Part shown: positions 13,501 through 31,435 of the stretch, piece after piece
How the letters are laid out: each line of letters opens with the position of its first letter
Numbering within the stretch: the stretch's first letter is position 1
NCBI GenBank assembly: GCA_000181795.3
Contig: CM012953.1
Span: 14,552,183 to 14,616,182, forward strand
DNA: 64,000 bases
Source: Trichinella spiralis
Lineage: Eukaryota > Nematoda > Enoplea > Trichinellida > Trichinellidae
Direction of reading: 5' to 3'
Position numbers and translations under genes: made by a program
The notes under the pieces: model-generated
Databases searched by the model: none
What the model was told of the DNA's origin: nothing
The model's input: only the letters and a program-made list of their open reading frames with translations

Positions 13501-16500
13501 CAATTTTCACCTATGCTATAGCACTGAAAGGCGCTTGGATGGCAAAATGCCGAGGACGACCAGGTTTATGCCCACAGTTAGTTCAAATGGATAATCAAGT
13601 AACTATAGCATTTTTTCTTGTTTAATTATAAATAAAAAAGAAATTTCATAATTTTAATTAATTGAATGCAATATTTATGCAGGATTTTATCCGTTTTATT
13701 AAACACGTTGAATTTTCTTATCAAAAAGAAAATCGTTCTCCACCAAGTTTCATTTCCCGTCAAGTTAGTCATCGAAAACCGAAAAGCCAAGTTGCTGTAT
13801 TTCAAGTTCAAAGTGACGAACAAGCAAACCTGCTACTCAAACAAGTATGTCATTTGAAATTAAACAAAAATTATAAAGATTTAAAAGACCAACTGACCAA
13901 TTATAATCTGTTATTTGAAAAATCTGTTTTTCACAATTCTAAATTATTTAAAAACAGTTGTTTGAAGTTTATAAATAATGAATATGTGTCATTTAAATTA
14001 ATTAATAATTTTATGATCAAAAAGTTGATTAATTGTGGGAATATTTATAAGTATAAATTTGTTACCTAGTAACAAGCCCCGGTAGCGCAGTAGGTAGCGC
14101 GTGAGTCTCATAATCTCAAGGTCGAGGGTTCGATCCCCTCCCGAGGCATAACTTTTTCCACTTTTAACGCACTGTTTTATTTTGATTTAATTCAGTTTAA
14201 ATCAACTGTTCTTTATTAATTAAAATAATTAATAATAATTTCATTTCAAAATGTGTAATTCCAATTACTACAATTTTATATTACTGTTCATAGATATTCA
14301 GATATGATTGTTTTCACAACAATCGTCTTCTTCAATTATCTGCTCCTTTATATTATGATAATTTTGGGAAAATAGACTTGGAAAAAAAGCACTCTATGAC
14401 AACAAATGATAAATCTCGTCGATGTATGACGTTTCAGAAGCGGAAAGCTTGCCATATTATTCCTGGTGACTTATATATGATTGCAATAATTGGTATACAA
14501 GAAAAAGGATCATATTTTGATTACTGTGGGCAAGTGAATGTAGAGGACAGCTTAGCAGATATTGTATTTTTCAACCATGCGCTTTCTTCACTGAATAAAA
14601 AATTACTGCCTGATCTTAAAATTGGCAGTATAGTAGTGGACAGTTGTTCCAATGCAATTTTTGCTGCTCAACAAATTGGCACTTGTCTTACTAATATGGA
14701 AGAAATTATTTTTTCCAAAACAGAAAATGATTCATCTATTTCCAATCAGCCATTGTTTATTGGAGCTTTAATTCAAGCTGATGGTTTAGAATCAGCTGAA
14801 ATTTCTCATCTTTTATCATTGACTTTACCCTCCCTACCAATTGTAATGTATGGGAAGAATGTTGTTCCTGGAATAGCACCGAACATTATCAATTTTGGGA
14901 CCAATTTTCAAAATATTGCAGATGCAGTTTTCAATGTGATCCAACAGTTCCCTTGTCATTACAAGCAATTTATTGTTGCAAGAAAATACGCACCTTCTGT
15001 CAGCGTGATTGAAAGCATGGCGATGAACAATTCAATTGGAAATTTCAAAACTTTGCTTACAAATTTTGGTAGCAATTTTGACGGTATTTCAGCGATGAAT
15101 TGGATTGAAAGAAATGCAAATTTGTCCGTTGTTGTGCTGTTTTTAGAAGAAGCGGAACTTTTGGAATTTTTGAAAACTGCCAATCAATCTGCAACTTCGA
15201 GCAATCATATTTATTTGATCGTTTTGGATCGTAATTGGACATTCGAAAAATTACGCAACTTTTCACACCTTGAAGGCAACATGATCATTTTTCTTCACAC
15301 TGACAATGATGCTAATTATTCCTTACAAGATCATATTATTAATGAAGCAGTCGATGGGATATTCAATTCAAAAAATATCTGGATTCGAGAACATATTGAA
15401 AATAATCTAAACTGTGGGAAACAAAATGAGAAAAATGAACACAATGCTATTGTTGCATCTTGCAAAAATGAGACGTTATTGTATTTAAAAAAATTGGCTC
15501 TTCGGCATTCGATCAAGACGAATCGTTTACTTGCATCTGTAGACATGCTTGTAGCAACTTTGCATCATGTGGTGAAAAATAACTGCTTTGATGGTTTTGC
15601 CACCGGCAGCAAATGTTCACAATTTTTGCAATCTTTCCTGAATCTGAAAGAGAACAAAATGTTAAATTATGTTACGAAGCATTATGAAAAAATTAGTGAA
15701 AATGATATGTTTGTCTTGCCTACAAAAATTGGGATATATTTTCAAAGTCAGCTGAACAATGAAAAATTTCAACAGGTAAGATGAAAATATTTTCATAAAT
15801 GTATAAATAAATCTACACATTTAAATAAAGGTGATCAGATATTTAAAATAAATTAATAAAAGAGTGAGAAATTCTTAACAGTATACTTATTTAATTCATT
15901 CCCAATAAATGAACAGAAAATTGTTTTCAATTTAATATTAAAAGAATTTTTTTCAATTAATACATTATAAATCGTGTGCAGTTTTGAAGAGAAAGGAAAT
16001 TATGCTATTTTTGTTGTAAATTAATGTAAATATTAAAAAGTGAAATAATTGTCGAATGTTTTAATTAACAGTACAACTAGTTTAATTTTTAAAGTGATCT
16101 TGATTTTGTTTTAGATTGGCACATTTTATTTTAATTCAAAAAAGTTTGAAATTATGGACTTTTCATTATTTAAAAATCTGTCTAATCAAGCATCAAGCTA
16201 CTGTTTGAATGGAAGTTCAGAAAATCAGTACATCGAACAAAGTACAGTACGAAAGAGCGAGGAATTATTGACAACTGTACTTCCCGTTACTGATATATCA
16301 GACTATTTATTACAATCTGAAAATATCAAAGAAATGCATGTTTTTTTTGAAAGCACTGTTATGAATATACCCCCACTGTCGACTGGTGAAAGTGTTCTGA
16401 TTGGAGTGCTACTGCCTTTGACGGGAAGCGCTAATTGTGGACATGTGGATTACAATAAGGTGAAGAATGAGGATGCTGTTTACGCATTAGAAGCATTGCT

Positions 16501-19500
16501 TTGGGCTAGAAAAAAAATTCACATACTCTACAACATGGATATACAATTTATTATTTTCAACACTTGTTCTTCAGTTTCAAAGACCAATATATTGTTGAAC
16601 AGTTTTCTTATTAATCCACGGCAATTTTTTGGAGAAAAATTTGGACTAAATTACACAGAAGATTTGGTGGTAGGATTTATCAATGGTTATTCTGCTGGTC
16701 CTGCAAGTGTAGCTTCTGAAATTCTATCCGAAGCATCCATAATCAATGCGGACATCAGGAACAATGTGCAAAATCAAAATTCAATGACGCTGCATTTTTC
16801 AGGCAATTTAAACTCCTACATCAGTGCGGCTCTTCAATTTCTGGAACAATTTCAAATTAATTTTATCAGCATATTGTATTCCAATGATGAAATAGCAGTT
16901 ACATTTACAGATAAATTTCGCTTGAAAGCAAATAATTTCAACGTTTGTATGGCTTACATTAGTCAAGTTGACTCTACTCAATCACTGAATACACATATAG
17001 ACAATTTGGAAAGTGTTAGAAATGCAGGCGCTACTGTTGTACTTGTTGTGCTGGAATTTCAAAAACTGATTGCCTTCGAACGAGCATTAGAAAAGCAAAG
17101 TCATGGTTTGACATTTTTCATAATTTCATTTCAAAATGAAATTAATGCATGGAATTCCAATCACTTTCCAGTGCTGTTGAATAGTTCAATTTTATTAAAA
17201 AGGCAAGCTGATCTTCCAAAAGACTTTATGAATCATTTATTGCAGCTCAGATATGATAACAATGATGGAAATTATTTGTGGTCTGATTTTGTGAAAAACA
17301 AATTCAACTGTACTACAGAATGCAATGATCGACTGCCTGATGTAAGTGATTACGCCATGTTGAATGCAGATCAAGTACTTTCTGCTGTAAATGCGTTGTC
17401 TGCATTAGTAGCGGGTGTCCGCAAACTTGGTTCAACAATATGTAAAAATCAGACTATAATATGCAAAGAGTTGAAAGAACTTCCTAATTTTGGAAGTGAA
17501 TTACTCCATATACTTCAAAAAGAAACTTTCCCTGCAGTAGATGATATTAGCCGAAAAATTCGAATAGATGAAACAAGACAAGTGAATGAAAAATTAATTA
17601 TCAGTACAACATTAATTCTCGGTTCAAATGAAACACCTTTGTTACAACCGGTAACTTTTTTGAATTTTGTGATTGTATACATGTTTTATATGCATTAATT
17701 ATTTGCTCTTCTATTTTTCAGATAGCAGTATATGAAAATGAAAAGCTTACCCTCAATAGAATTGGAACTGAAGTAAAAAATCAACTAGTTTTTACTTCAC
17801 AATGCTTAGATATACATCAATGCAAGCAGTGTTGGAAATCAATGGATAAACTGTTAAATTCTTACCTGAGAAAATTTAGTAAGTTTTTTTTTCAAAAATT
17901 TTGAAACTCCATTCAAAAAAATTACAGAAATTTATTTTTTAATTTTTAATCGCAGAATATGGTTAACTATTTTTTTTGGTATTTTAACATTTCAAAACAA
18001 ATAATTTTTCAAGTTGCGATTATACTTATATCACTATATAGGCCCTGCATTGGAAGTTCACACAGAAAGTTCTGATCATGTTGAAGAGATATTAAGTATT
18101 TCTGAAGAAGAAGCTGAAAATGTTGAGAAAAAGACAAATGAACAAATAGAAGAGTCAAAATCTTTTGTATGCATAAAATCAACGAGCAACATTTATCTAA
18201 TGGCAGTAATTCCAATTCACAACCGTGAGCAGAAGAAGTTGACATGCGGTGCTTTTTCATCAAATCAGTACCAACGATGGAAAGCGATTCAGTGGAGTTT
18301 GGAACGGCTGAATTATTATTTGTTGGCACAAAATGGCATCAATTTGGGAATAATTGCACTAGATTCATGCTCAGATCAAGCGCATACAATAAAACAACTA
18401 TCCTATTTGATAAACGGCGATATGCAATTGAATAGTTGTATTCAAGGCAATTTTTCTGAACAGGTGATTGCAGCAATTTTAGTCCCGTACAATCAAGAGG
18501 ATGCATCCCATGAAGCTACCGTTGATTTGTTGACCAGTAATGGAATTTTAACTTTCAACTGGGATTCAAGTTTCGCATACAGTGCAAACAGTATGCTATT
18601 CAGTACTGGTTTGATAGAACAGTCTATGGTGAATGGCCTGGTGAAATTTTTAGCTAAAACAAAATGGCACTATGTTGCGTACATTTATTCAAATAATAAA
18701 AACAGCTTGAGAAGAAGACAAATTTTCAGCAGCCTTGCAAATGATAATGGGATTTGTTCTGAATACATATTATATCCAAGTCATAATAAACAGTCGTGTG
18801 GTGAAATGACGGAATTATTTGATCAGTTGAAGAAGATTAAACTGAATGGCCTGCGCGGTGTAGTTCTTGGCTTAAGCATGAATAAACTGCGTTGTTTTTT
18901 GGACCGGATGGAACGTTTGGTGGCATCTGGACAATTTTCGACAAATCAATTTACCTTCATTACCGCTCTTGACGCTAATTACAAGCAAGCATTTTTTCGT
19001 TACGAATCAGTTGCTGCTGGATTTGTAGTTGTTCATCCAACTGCTGTAGAACTGGACGAATTCCATCAGTACTGGAAAGCTTTAAAAGTGAGCAATAGAT
19101 AATAATAATAATAATAATAAAACGATCGTATAATTTTAGCATCTCAATGTTTCCAATGATATTTGGTGGAAAGAATTGTTGGCAACTGATGATTGGCCTG
19201 AACGACAAGATGAAAAACTACTCTATTTGGCCAATGCAGCATACTCTGCAGGACATGCGGTCTACGAAACTAAACAACAACTTTGTGGTTCAGGAATGAT
19301 TGCATCAAAAAATTGCAATAATTTAATCATGCATCATTCTTTTCGAAATGCTTTTCGAGAAAACGTAGCTACATCAAAGTTTGTTGACGAATCTGGACAG
19401 ATGGTTACATTTGGTAAAGATGGCTTAGCTACTCAACGGGTATCAATCAGCTTGCTAGTTATGGATTTGGATATTGTTCAGTGGATAGAAGTAAGCAACA

Positions 19501-22500
19501 TTTGGCACTGTTATATATTTTAATTTTATCGTAATTCTCTAGATTGTATTCACAATATTTTTTATTAATCGTCATAAAAGTGGGAAAACTTTGGCCATAT
19601 TTTAAAATTATTTAAACATATCAGAATGATATAGAATATGAATACAATGTGCTAAAAAATATTAACAACATGGTAAACAACTTTTACAGATTGGTCGAAT
19701 AGAAAATGATGTGTTCGATACTAAGCAACGTGGCAATTCACCATTCCAAAACTATGAGCCGATGCTTTATTTGCAAAAGTTGACTTCAAAATGCACAAAC
19801 GCAACACTGTGTCCACAGTGTTCAAGATGTCCATCTCCAGTACAATTGTCGACTTGTCCTAGTGTTCATTGTAAGAATGAATTTGGGAAAAGTACAACGC
19901 CTGCACAACTGGATGTCACGACAGAAAAGATTCACTTGCCTGCTCTAAATTTGCATTATTCTGAATCAAAGTTACACTGGATTGTTCCTTCACCAAATGG
20001 AATATATGCAATTGCGTTGGTTCCTGTCCATTTTCCAAGCGAAGAGCTATTTTCATGTGGTCCATTGGATATTTTTGGAGGATTTCGACAAGCTTTAGCA
20101 TTCATGCATTCAGTGGAAAAATTGAACAAGCAACTGCCAAAGCATGACCAAATCGGTTTGATAATTATAGATACGTGCAACGCCAAAAGTGATCTTGCAT
20201 TCAGTTGGATTTACCACTTGTCGACTAACAATCGATCCGTGCAAATATTAGCTGTTTTGGATGCTGGGTATTCGAATTCAAATGAACTGGCAGAATTGAT
20301 GAAAAATTTTCAAATACCTCTATTCACAATTGATCCAAAATTAGAAATGTCAAAAAATGAATGGAATTTGCAATTCAAATTTGATCTCAATTGGTACGCT
20401 GAAATTGCTTGTTCAGTGATTCATCGCTTGAAATTTATTACCCCACTGGTGGTGCTGTTCGAGCAGTCAAACAAGCTACATTCTAGCATTATGGAAAAAT
20501 TCATTTACTGTTTAGAAAGTAACAACTTCAATAATGTAATTACAAAAATACCTGTGAATAATTATCGTGAGCTTAATGCCATTTTGAATGGACTTTCCAA
20601 TCGTCCAACAGCTGTTTTTGTGCTTTTCATGTCGTCGACATTCATTTCTGCATTTAGGCGTGCAGTTGTTCAACAACCATACAACATTGGTCAGACAATT
20701 GTTTTAGGATATGGTTTGGAACGGATTTTCACAACTGCTAGTCCAATCGAACAAGTTGAACAACAACATTCAAATGTGGTAACATGGTTGAGCATTGAAT
20801 TGTTGATCGAAAATGATGCGGATACGTCTGAATTTTTACTTTCGAAACAACTGAACAATTATCATCCTATTCCACAGTATTGGTTTGAAGAATATTGGCA
20901 GCAGATGTTCACATGCAAATTGTCAAACAGTGCAATAGTGGGAAATTTTCATTTCCACAAAAACTGTACTGAAAATGAGCGAATCAATTCGACTGCTTTG
21001 TCGAAGAATCTAGAAAGCGATATGTCTGTTTGGTTTCTTATGAACGTTGCGGTTGATGGATACAAAAAGTATGTGGACAATGATTGTGCACAAGTTTCAA
21101 CAGCAGCACAACCCACCAGGCTGGTGAATTGTTTGAAAAATGGAAATCGAAGTAATTTATTGAAATATTTAAAATCTTCACGTTGGAATCAAATTGTTGT
21201 TGGAAATGAATTCAGCAATCACAAAACACTGGAAAATTGTAAAATAGTTTTGAAAAAAATTTACATGGACAAAAATCAACTACTTGCAGAATCTGTAGCT
21301 TTGTGGAAGCAGACTTTCACTTTGAGCATCAATGGAAAACCAACTTCATCATCAGCATCTTTTTCTTCTTCTTCTTCTAAAGATATTATATGCAAGACAT
21401 CTTCTGTAGAAGAAGATTGTTGGAAAAGATTCGATTTTGCTGTTTCCAGTTTAGAAGAAACCAACAGAATGAATGAAATATGGATTGTAATTGCAATTTC
21501 TCTGGCTGGACTCGGCATGACAGTTTGTATTATAACGTCAATTGTGCTCGTTGTTACAGATCATGCAGCCAATGACATGTTCAATCATTTGACTCTTTTT
21601 GGTATGTTTTTTTTCCTTTTTTAAATTTCAATTTAAACTCATCAATTCTATTCAGGCCTGTTCAATCTGTACGCTGTAACGCTAGCCTTTACTTGGCAAT
21701 TATCCGATATCGTGTGTACAATTCGATTATATGCGACCGGATTTGCATGGACATTAGTTTTTGCACCACTTTCAGTGAAAGTACGTGAAAGAGTTTTTTA
21801 TTATAAACATTTTGAGACAGGAAAAAAATACACAGATATGTATTTATATGAATTTTCAGGTTGTTCAGATGCGTTTGTTTCCGGAAAATGGAAAAAAGCA
21901 AGCGTATTGTTGGAAAAAGCGAAATTGCATCATGGTCATTTTAGCAGTTGTATTTGTTCATGCAATCGGTGTTCTACAGTGGATGATTGTGAGCAAAAGT
22001 ACCAAAATACCGGTCTTGTTCAAACAAGCTAAATGTGCACCGGTGGGAAGTTTGGCCACGTTTGAACTGTCCCTCACCTTTTCCATGGCTTACCCGATTT
22101 TAATCATCTTGGCCACAATGATCACCGCAATGACCACCACCACTACAAATATGTCGAAATATAATAAAAGCAGCTGCGGTATTGCCGTCACATGTATGTT
22201 GACAATAATCATTTGGCTATTTTGGAATATCACATCAACAATGGAAATATTTCAACTTAGTGATCCTGTAATTGCAATGGGTAAAAAACATGCATGCATA
22301 TTGAATTGTATTCAAATGATGATGATAATTTCTCTTTTTTTTTATTTAGGAATTTTGATCAATGCTAGCGTGCTGTTTGTCGGTTTGCGTCTTCGTGATA
22401 ACAAAAATACTTCGACACAGTCGAGACGTAGTTACAATGTAAATATGATCAGAAATGAGGCATCGCTCCAGGTACTTCAAAAGTCCATACTGTATTTTAC

Positions 22501-22713
22501 ACCGGATGCTTAATAAAAATGTTTATTCTATCTTTGTAGCCTGACCCGGCGCTGGTACCGTATGGTGTAAATTTTTCAAAATCAAAACTTGGCACATTTG
22601 ATTCAGATCAATCTTATTCAACTTATTCAACCGTGCCTAAGACGAAAAGATACTTCAACGTGATGGCTTACGACGGCAGTTCAGAATTTTCCGCTACAAC
22701 AATGGTCAACTGA
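10537..22713 (+). CDS. Class C GPCR with five tandem venus-flytrap domains
   Basis: Orphan receptor of the metabotropic glutamate/GABA-B superfamily, about 2,967 residues in 20 exons: 10537-10705, 11351-11381, 11437-11507, 11726-11869, 11934-12056, 12230-12384, 12445-12714, 12766-13006, 13387-13598, 13683-13844, 14294-15775, 16115-17650, 17722-17878, 18042-19087, 19140-19490, 19690-21601, 21656-21780, 21860-22280, 22350-22471, 22540-22713. After a signal peptide (MVNVNCSLIVLFF...) come five ligand-binding-type domains, each opening with a hydrophobic strand, a CG motif and a D[TS]C motif (residues about 80-526, 526-1020, 1020-1532, 1584-2050, 2140-2640). Cys-rich linkers (QCKQCW; LCPQCSRCP) precede domains 4 and 5. 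A single 7TM domain follows (about 2648-2905), with the class C TM3 stretch CTIRLYATGFAWTLVFAP and its ECL2 partner KCAPVG. Phases agree at every junction. Exons 2-3 are the least certain. Confidence 0.85.
14076..14148 (+). tRNA. tRNA-Met (CAT)
   Basis: A 72-nt cloverleaf plus discriminator A. Acceptor arms GCCCCGG and CCGAGGC pair with one C-A mismatch. The D-arm box is TAGCGCAGTAGGTAGC and the T-arm box GGTTCGATCC. The anticodon loop CTCATAA gives CAT. The sequence has the layout of eukaryotic elongator tRNA-Met, and no intron is present. A T5 run at 14153-14157 is a plausible RNA polymerase III terminator. The gene lies in the same orientation inside the 449-nt intron 13845-14293 of the class C GPCR gene, between the exons for venus-flytrap domains 1 and 2. 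Confidence 0.92.
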
Positions 22714-22724
22714 TGCTTTCAAAT

Positions 22725-22767
22725 TTTATTTCAAATAACATAAACAAAAACATAACTGATCAATAAA
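22725..22767. terminator. Interleaved poly(A) signals of two convergent genes
   Basis: On the minus strand AATAAA lies at 22730-22725, serving INPP5K, only 12 nt past the GPCR stop. On the plus strand AATAAA lies at 22762-22767, serving the GPCR. Each signal sits beyond the other, so the two 3' UTRs are predicted to overlap antisense for some tens of bases. Confidence 0.5.
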
Positions 22768-22825
22768 TTATCACCTAAAATATCAAATAATTCACCAGAT
22801 GAAAAAACAAAAATTGTTGTTTCTT

Positions 22826-25078
22826 TCAATCTTTTTTCTTCTTATCACGATGAACAATCTGAAAAATAAAATTCAAATTCAAAAATATTTAATTTTTAAT
22901 GGTATTTTCTGATTTTCTTTCTATTTAAATAAACATTTCATATGTTCATATTTCAATGCAGCAAATTCTCAGGCATATATGCATAGGCAATGCATTAAAA
23001 TAGTTCAAATTCAAAATATATACCTGAAAAGACTTGGATAATGCGCACAAACAACGATTAGATTGACTATAATAGCCGAGTTGGTATTTTCCAGCTTTAA
23101 CCAAAAATTTGCCAAGAAACAACACATTCTGATAAACGCCTTTTTCACTCTTCCGATTTACCCATTTTGATAATACATACTTCCAGGCCACTACATCCAA
23201 ATCAGAAGAGAAACCAACCTACAAGTATACCAATAATGACTTATTAAATAATAATGATATTATGAATAAACAAAACAAAACAGTTTACCTCATACAAACC
23301 TATCCAATCTAAAATGCCTGCTTTGTAATTCTGGGGTTCGAAAAATGTGCAAATACTGTTCTCGTTCACATACCAGGATTTGTTGAATTCACTACCATCT
23401 GCATTGCAAAAGTAAATTTCTGGATTTGACACACTCAACGGACACTGAAGAGTAACAAACGAATTATGTAATTAATTAAATCAAAATATTATTATTAAAA
23501 AATCAGATGACAATACATGATATGTAAAAACTGTTTCTAAATAAATTTTAAAAGATACTTGAATTTTAAAATCGGCCAAAACTGCTTTGTGATCACTGCA
23601 AAAAACGTGCTCAACAGAGGTATACTTTTTAATTTTACAATTCGGAACATGGCATGAACTTTCACAACAATGATCAGCGGTTCTCCACAAAATTCGATCA
23701 CAGTAAGAAGGCATGCGGCTAAAAATAAAAATTTTGTTGTCTTGCTAATACCAAAAACAAAAAGATTTACATCAAAAACTGTTTTACCTAAAATTTCGCT
23801 CATTTTTTTCTCCAGGTTTAAATTTATACGTCGGAGCAAATTCAATTTGCGCTTCATTAAACTCTTTCAGTGCAGCATTTTCACTCTTACACTCGTTCAG
23901 CTTAAAACATTTCCTTTCAAAACTTATAAATCATACTTTTAGTACACAAAAATCAGTACTTGATCATATTTCAATAATTCTGAATAGTTTTTATTATCCA
24001 AATGCCGTTTCACTTCCTCTTTCGTTAATCCGTCCACACGAAAATTCAAATCGCCAAACCAAAATACAAAACTGAAACCATTCCAATATTTTAAATGCAT
24101 TAACATGTTAACATAAGTTTAAAAAAATTTCCGTCCATTACTCTTCAGATGTTAAACTACAGTTTGGTTTAAAATTGCATTTTCTCATCACTTCTTCGCA
24201 TTCCTTAAAAAACTATTAATAAACAAATATATAAAATGAATTTCAACAATTCTTACAATTTCACGCCGTGCTAACTTGTTTGCATGCGGAGTGCAATGCG
24301 AATTAAGAAAAACAGTATGAGTTCCATTGGCGAAATTTAAATGAATACACAGTGTTCCCTTGTGCCCCTAAAATTATCCTATTAAAAATTTTTAAATCTA
24401 TTTATTTTTCTAAATTATACCGATAAACCATAAAAACCACTTCGAATGTATTTCACCTGCACTGATTTTACCAAACTCAGCAAGTGTCGTTTGAGGAAAA
24501 TAACCGATGAAAGCCCCATCATAAAAACGCCAGATGGCTAAAGAAACATTGAAATAAAAATGGAATTAAAATTTTTTCAACATTCATACATGATTGCACG
24601 TCAGTTGAGCAAAACCATAACTATTCAGGAAATCTTTAAATTGATTGCCCCAAGGATTGCCGACCCAGAACATGTTATAAAGATATTTCAACGATAAAAA
24701 ATTCCCTTCTTGAAATCTGAAAATTCAAATTGTATAAGCTAAACATATTTAAACAGTAGCATAACAAATGATTCATTGATAAGCTACATTATCCATGATT
24801 ATTAAGACTAACAATTTACATTTTAATCGTAGAACATTACGGATACTGTTTTATTAGCTGGTAGTATAAATTTACCCTATCACAATGATATCGAGCTTTT
24901 CAACTTCTCCAGGACTCATGTGAAATTCTGCAGGAGATAATATACCAGGTCGGAAATTAACTTTATTTACATTCCATGTCATAATTCGCATACTAAACAG
25001 CAGACTGTCACAGAAACTATATATTTAAAAAATTACTTACTTTAACGTTGAAAATTCATCTTTTTGAAACGACGACAT
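22826..25078 (-). CDS. INPP5K: Inositol polyphosphate 5-phosphatase, INPP5K/SKIP type
   Basis: Removes the 5-phosphate from PI(4,5)P2/PI(3,4,5)P3 and soluble inositol phosphates. Twelve exons: 25078-25041, 24992-24876, 24716-24590, 24537-24421, 24367-24257, 24203-24142, 24071-23960, 23900-23788, 23718-23559, 23444-23289, 23218-23024, 22858-22826. These give 446 residues, about the length of human INPP5K (448). The catalytic domain (about 1-319) shows RIMTWNVN, VIGFQE, HTVFLNSHCTPH, FVFWFGDLNFRVDG, IEFAPTYKFKPG, PSYCDRILWR and CSDHKAVLADF, so the Mg-binding and catalytic motifs are present. A SKICH domain follows (DWIGLYEVGF ... GKYQLGYYSQSN ... SKSFQ) with a short basic tail. This IPPc-SKICH order is the INPP5K/INPP5J layout; C. 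elegans CIL-1 belongs to this group. The gene is convergent with the GPCR, with stops 112 nt apart. Confidence 0.93.
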
Positions 25079-26986
25079 TATTTCAAAAATTATTGCGCAG
25101 CCAACACCAAATTTTAACCGTCACCTTCAAAATGATTAATAAAACCAAAAATATTTCCTATAACAATAATAATTTTAATTATACAACACATTCTAAATAA
25201 TATTCCGGAGATAATCATTGAAAATTACAATGATCTGACAAAAATATAATAAAGAAAACAGTCAGCAAAAATTAACAAGAAAAAAACCAAAAAATTATGT
25301 TAAAACACTTTAAAATATTTAATAATTTGTAAATATATCATTATTTAATACCTAAATAAAGGAAAAAAAACAATTCTTACTTAACAACGGTGTAGAAGAA
25401 AACACTCAGTTCCTTTACGCTATTACAAATCAAATTCATTACAGTAAATAAAATGCAGGTTTTATTTTTATGAATGTAAATAATCACGAAAACTTACAAA
25501 TTTATTTGATAATAATGCAATAATTAAAGGCATGAATTGGACATTAATATATATTTTATAAATATATTTAATTTTTAAAATATGAAAATTTTATTTTAAA
25601 CGTAATTACAGTAATTTCTTTGAAAAATAAATAAAGGAATAAATCCTAATATAACTCCTTTTTAAATTTGACAACAAGTGAAATATAAAGGTTGTTTTTA
25701 TTTTTTTTTGCTTCATAAATAGACCGTATTATTAAACTTGATTATAATATAAGACAATGTTTGTCACGTGATGTTTGATGTGCAATTGCGTGTGGTGCCT
25801 GATGTTTTCAAATGCATTTTTACGTTGCTGACAAATAAATCATTTGTTGTGGCTGATATATTGTGAGTTTAAATTTTGTATTTTGCTCCGTATGCTTAGT
25901 TTGTTGTTTTTTGTTATTTTGTCTGTTATTTTTAATTATTTTGTAGACCCTTTTCTTTTTTAACGAATCACAGACGCGTAAATTAAATTTCGAACAAAGT
26001 GCTCAAGCAAGCAAATAAGTGATATTCTATTTCATGTAATTGTTCATTTATCAAAACAATTAATTTTCTTTTTTTAATTGTTTATTTTTATCCCTTAAAT
26101 TTTTTTGAAGCTAGCTGATGAAAATAAGATAACTTCCTTTAACGAATTTGCTTGCTTGCTTATATTTTCAAACATTGCTATTTCACACATTTGAATTTTG
26201 ATGTATAATAAAACATGCAAAATATTGCAAAACATTTAACTTTTCAGATTTATTTTGTTTTGATTTTTAATTTTTTAAATTATTGTTAGGCATGTAATAA
26301 TTTTTGTTTGTTGCGTTGTACGTTGTTATCTAGTCACAGTCGTTTATTTAGAAAACAAGTAAAATTGGACCACATTTATTCTTCCACGTCATGAATTTTT
26401 TCATCATTTCTGCATTCTTTGAGTTCTTGGTATTTTTGATAAAATTCAATTGATTCAACATTGCCCAGAATAAATGTATGAAAGCAGCACTGTTTTAATT
26501 ATTTAGCATCAAGTTTATATTCTTAAAACTGTGTAAACAAGAAATTGAATAATTTTTATAAGCAAAGTTTGTTTTTTATGTTATTCCAAAGTGCTTCATC
26601 ATCAGTTTATATTTTCGAATGATGAAATTTGTTAAATATTTATATACGCAATGGATTCAACTTTTTTTAATTTTTGAATTTCGTGTATATATATATAAGC
26701 AGATATGTGAGATGTGTGATTCATTGCGAAAAAGCATTGACCAATTTTCATGATGTAAGCGAATTTGATTAGTTTGAAATATTTTGAGAAGTTGGCAGTT
26801 TGTTAGATTATAAAAACACATTGTTGCAATAATGATAAATAATGCCTGAATTTTTCTATTTGCTGTCTTTGCAGTTTAATTTAATGTAATCTTATGCAGG
26901 AGGTGATTAATTGAAAATTTTAATCATCATACTTTTTTCCATGATGATAATATAAATATATTTTTTATTTTAGGTAGATCGTGAAA
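25079..26986. other. Divergent intergenic region, INPP5K and MUT
   Basis: About 1.9 kb of AT-rich sequence between two divergent start codons, presumably both promoters and 5' UTRs. A TTTTATTTTAG acceptor at about 26965-26973, just before the MUT ATG, suggests a 5' UTR intron or a trans-splice site. No coding exon was recognised. Confidence 0.4.
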
Positions 26987-31435
<4,449 letters not shown>

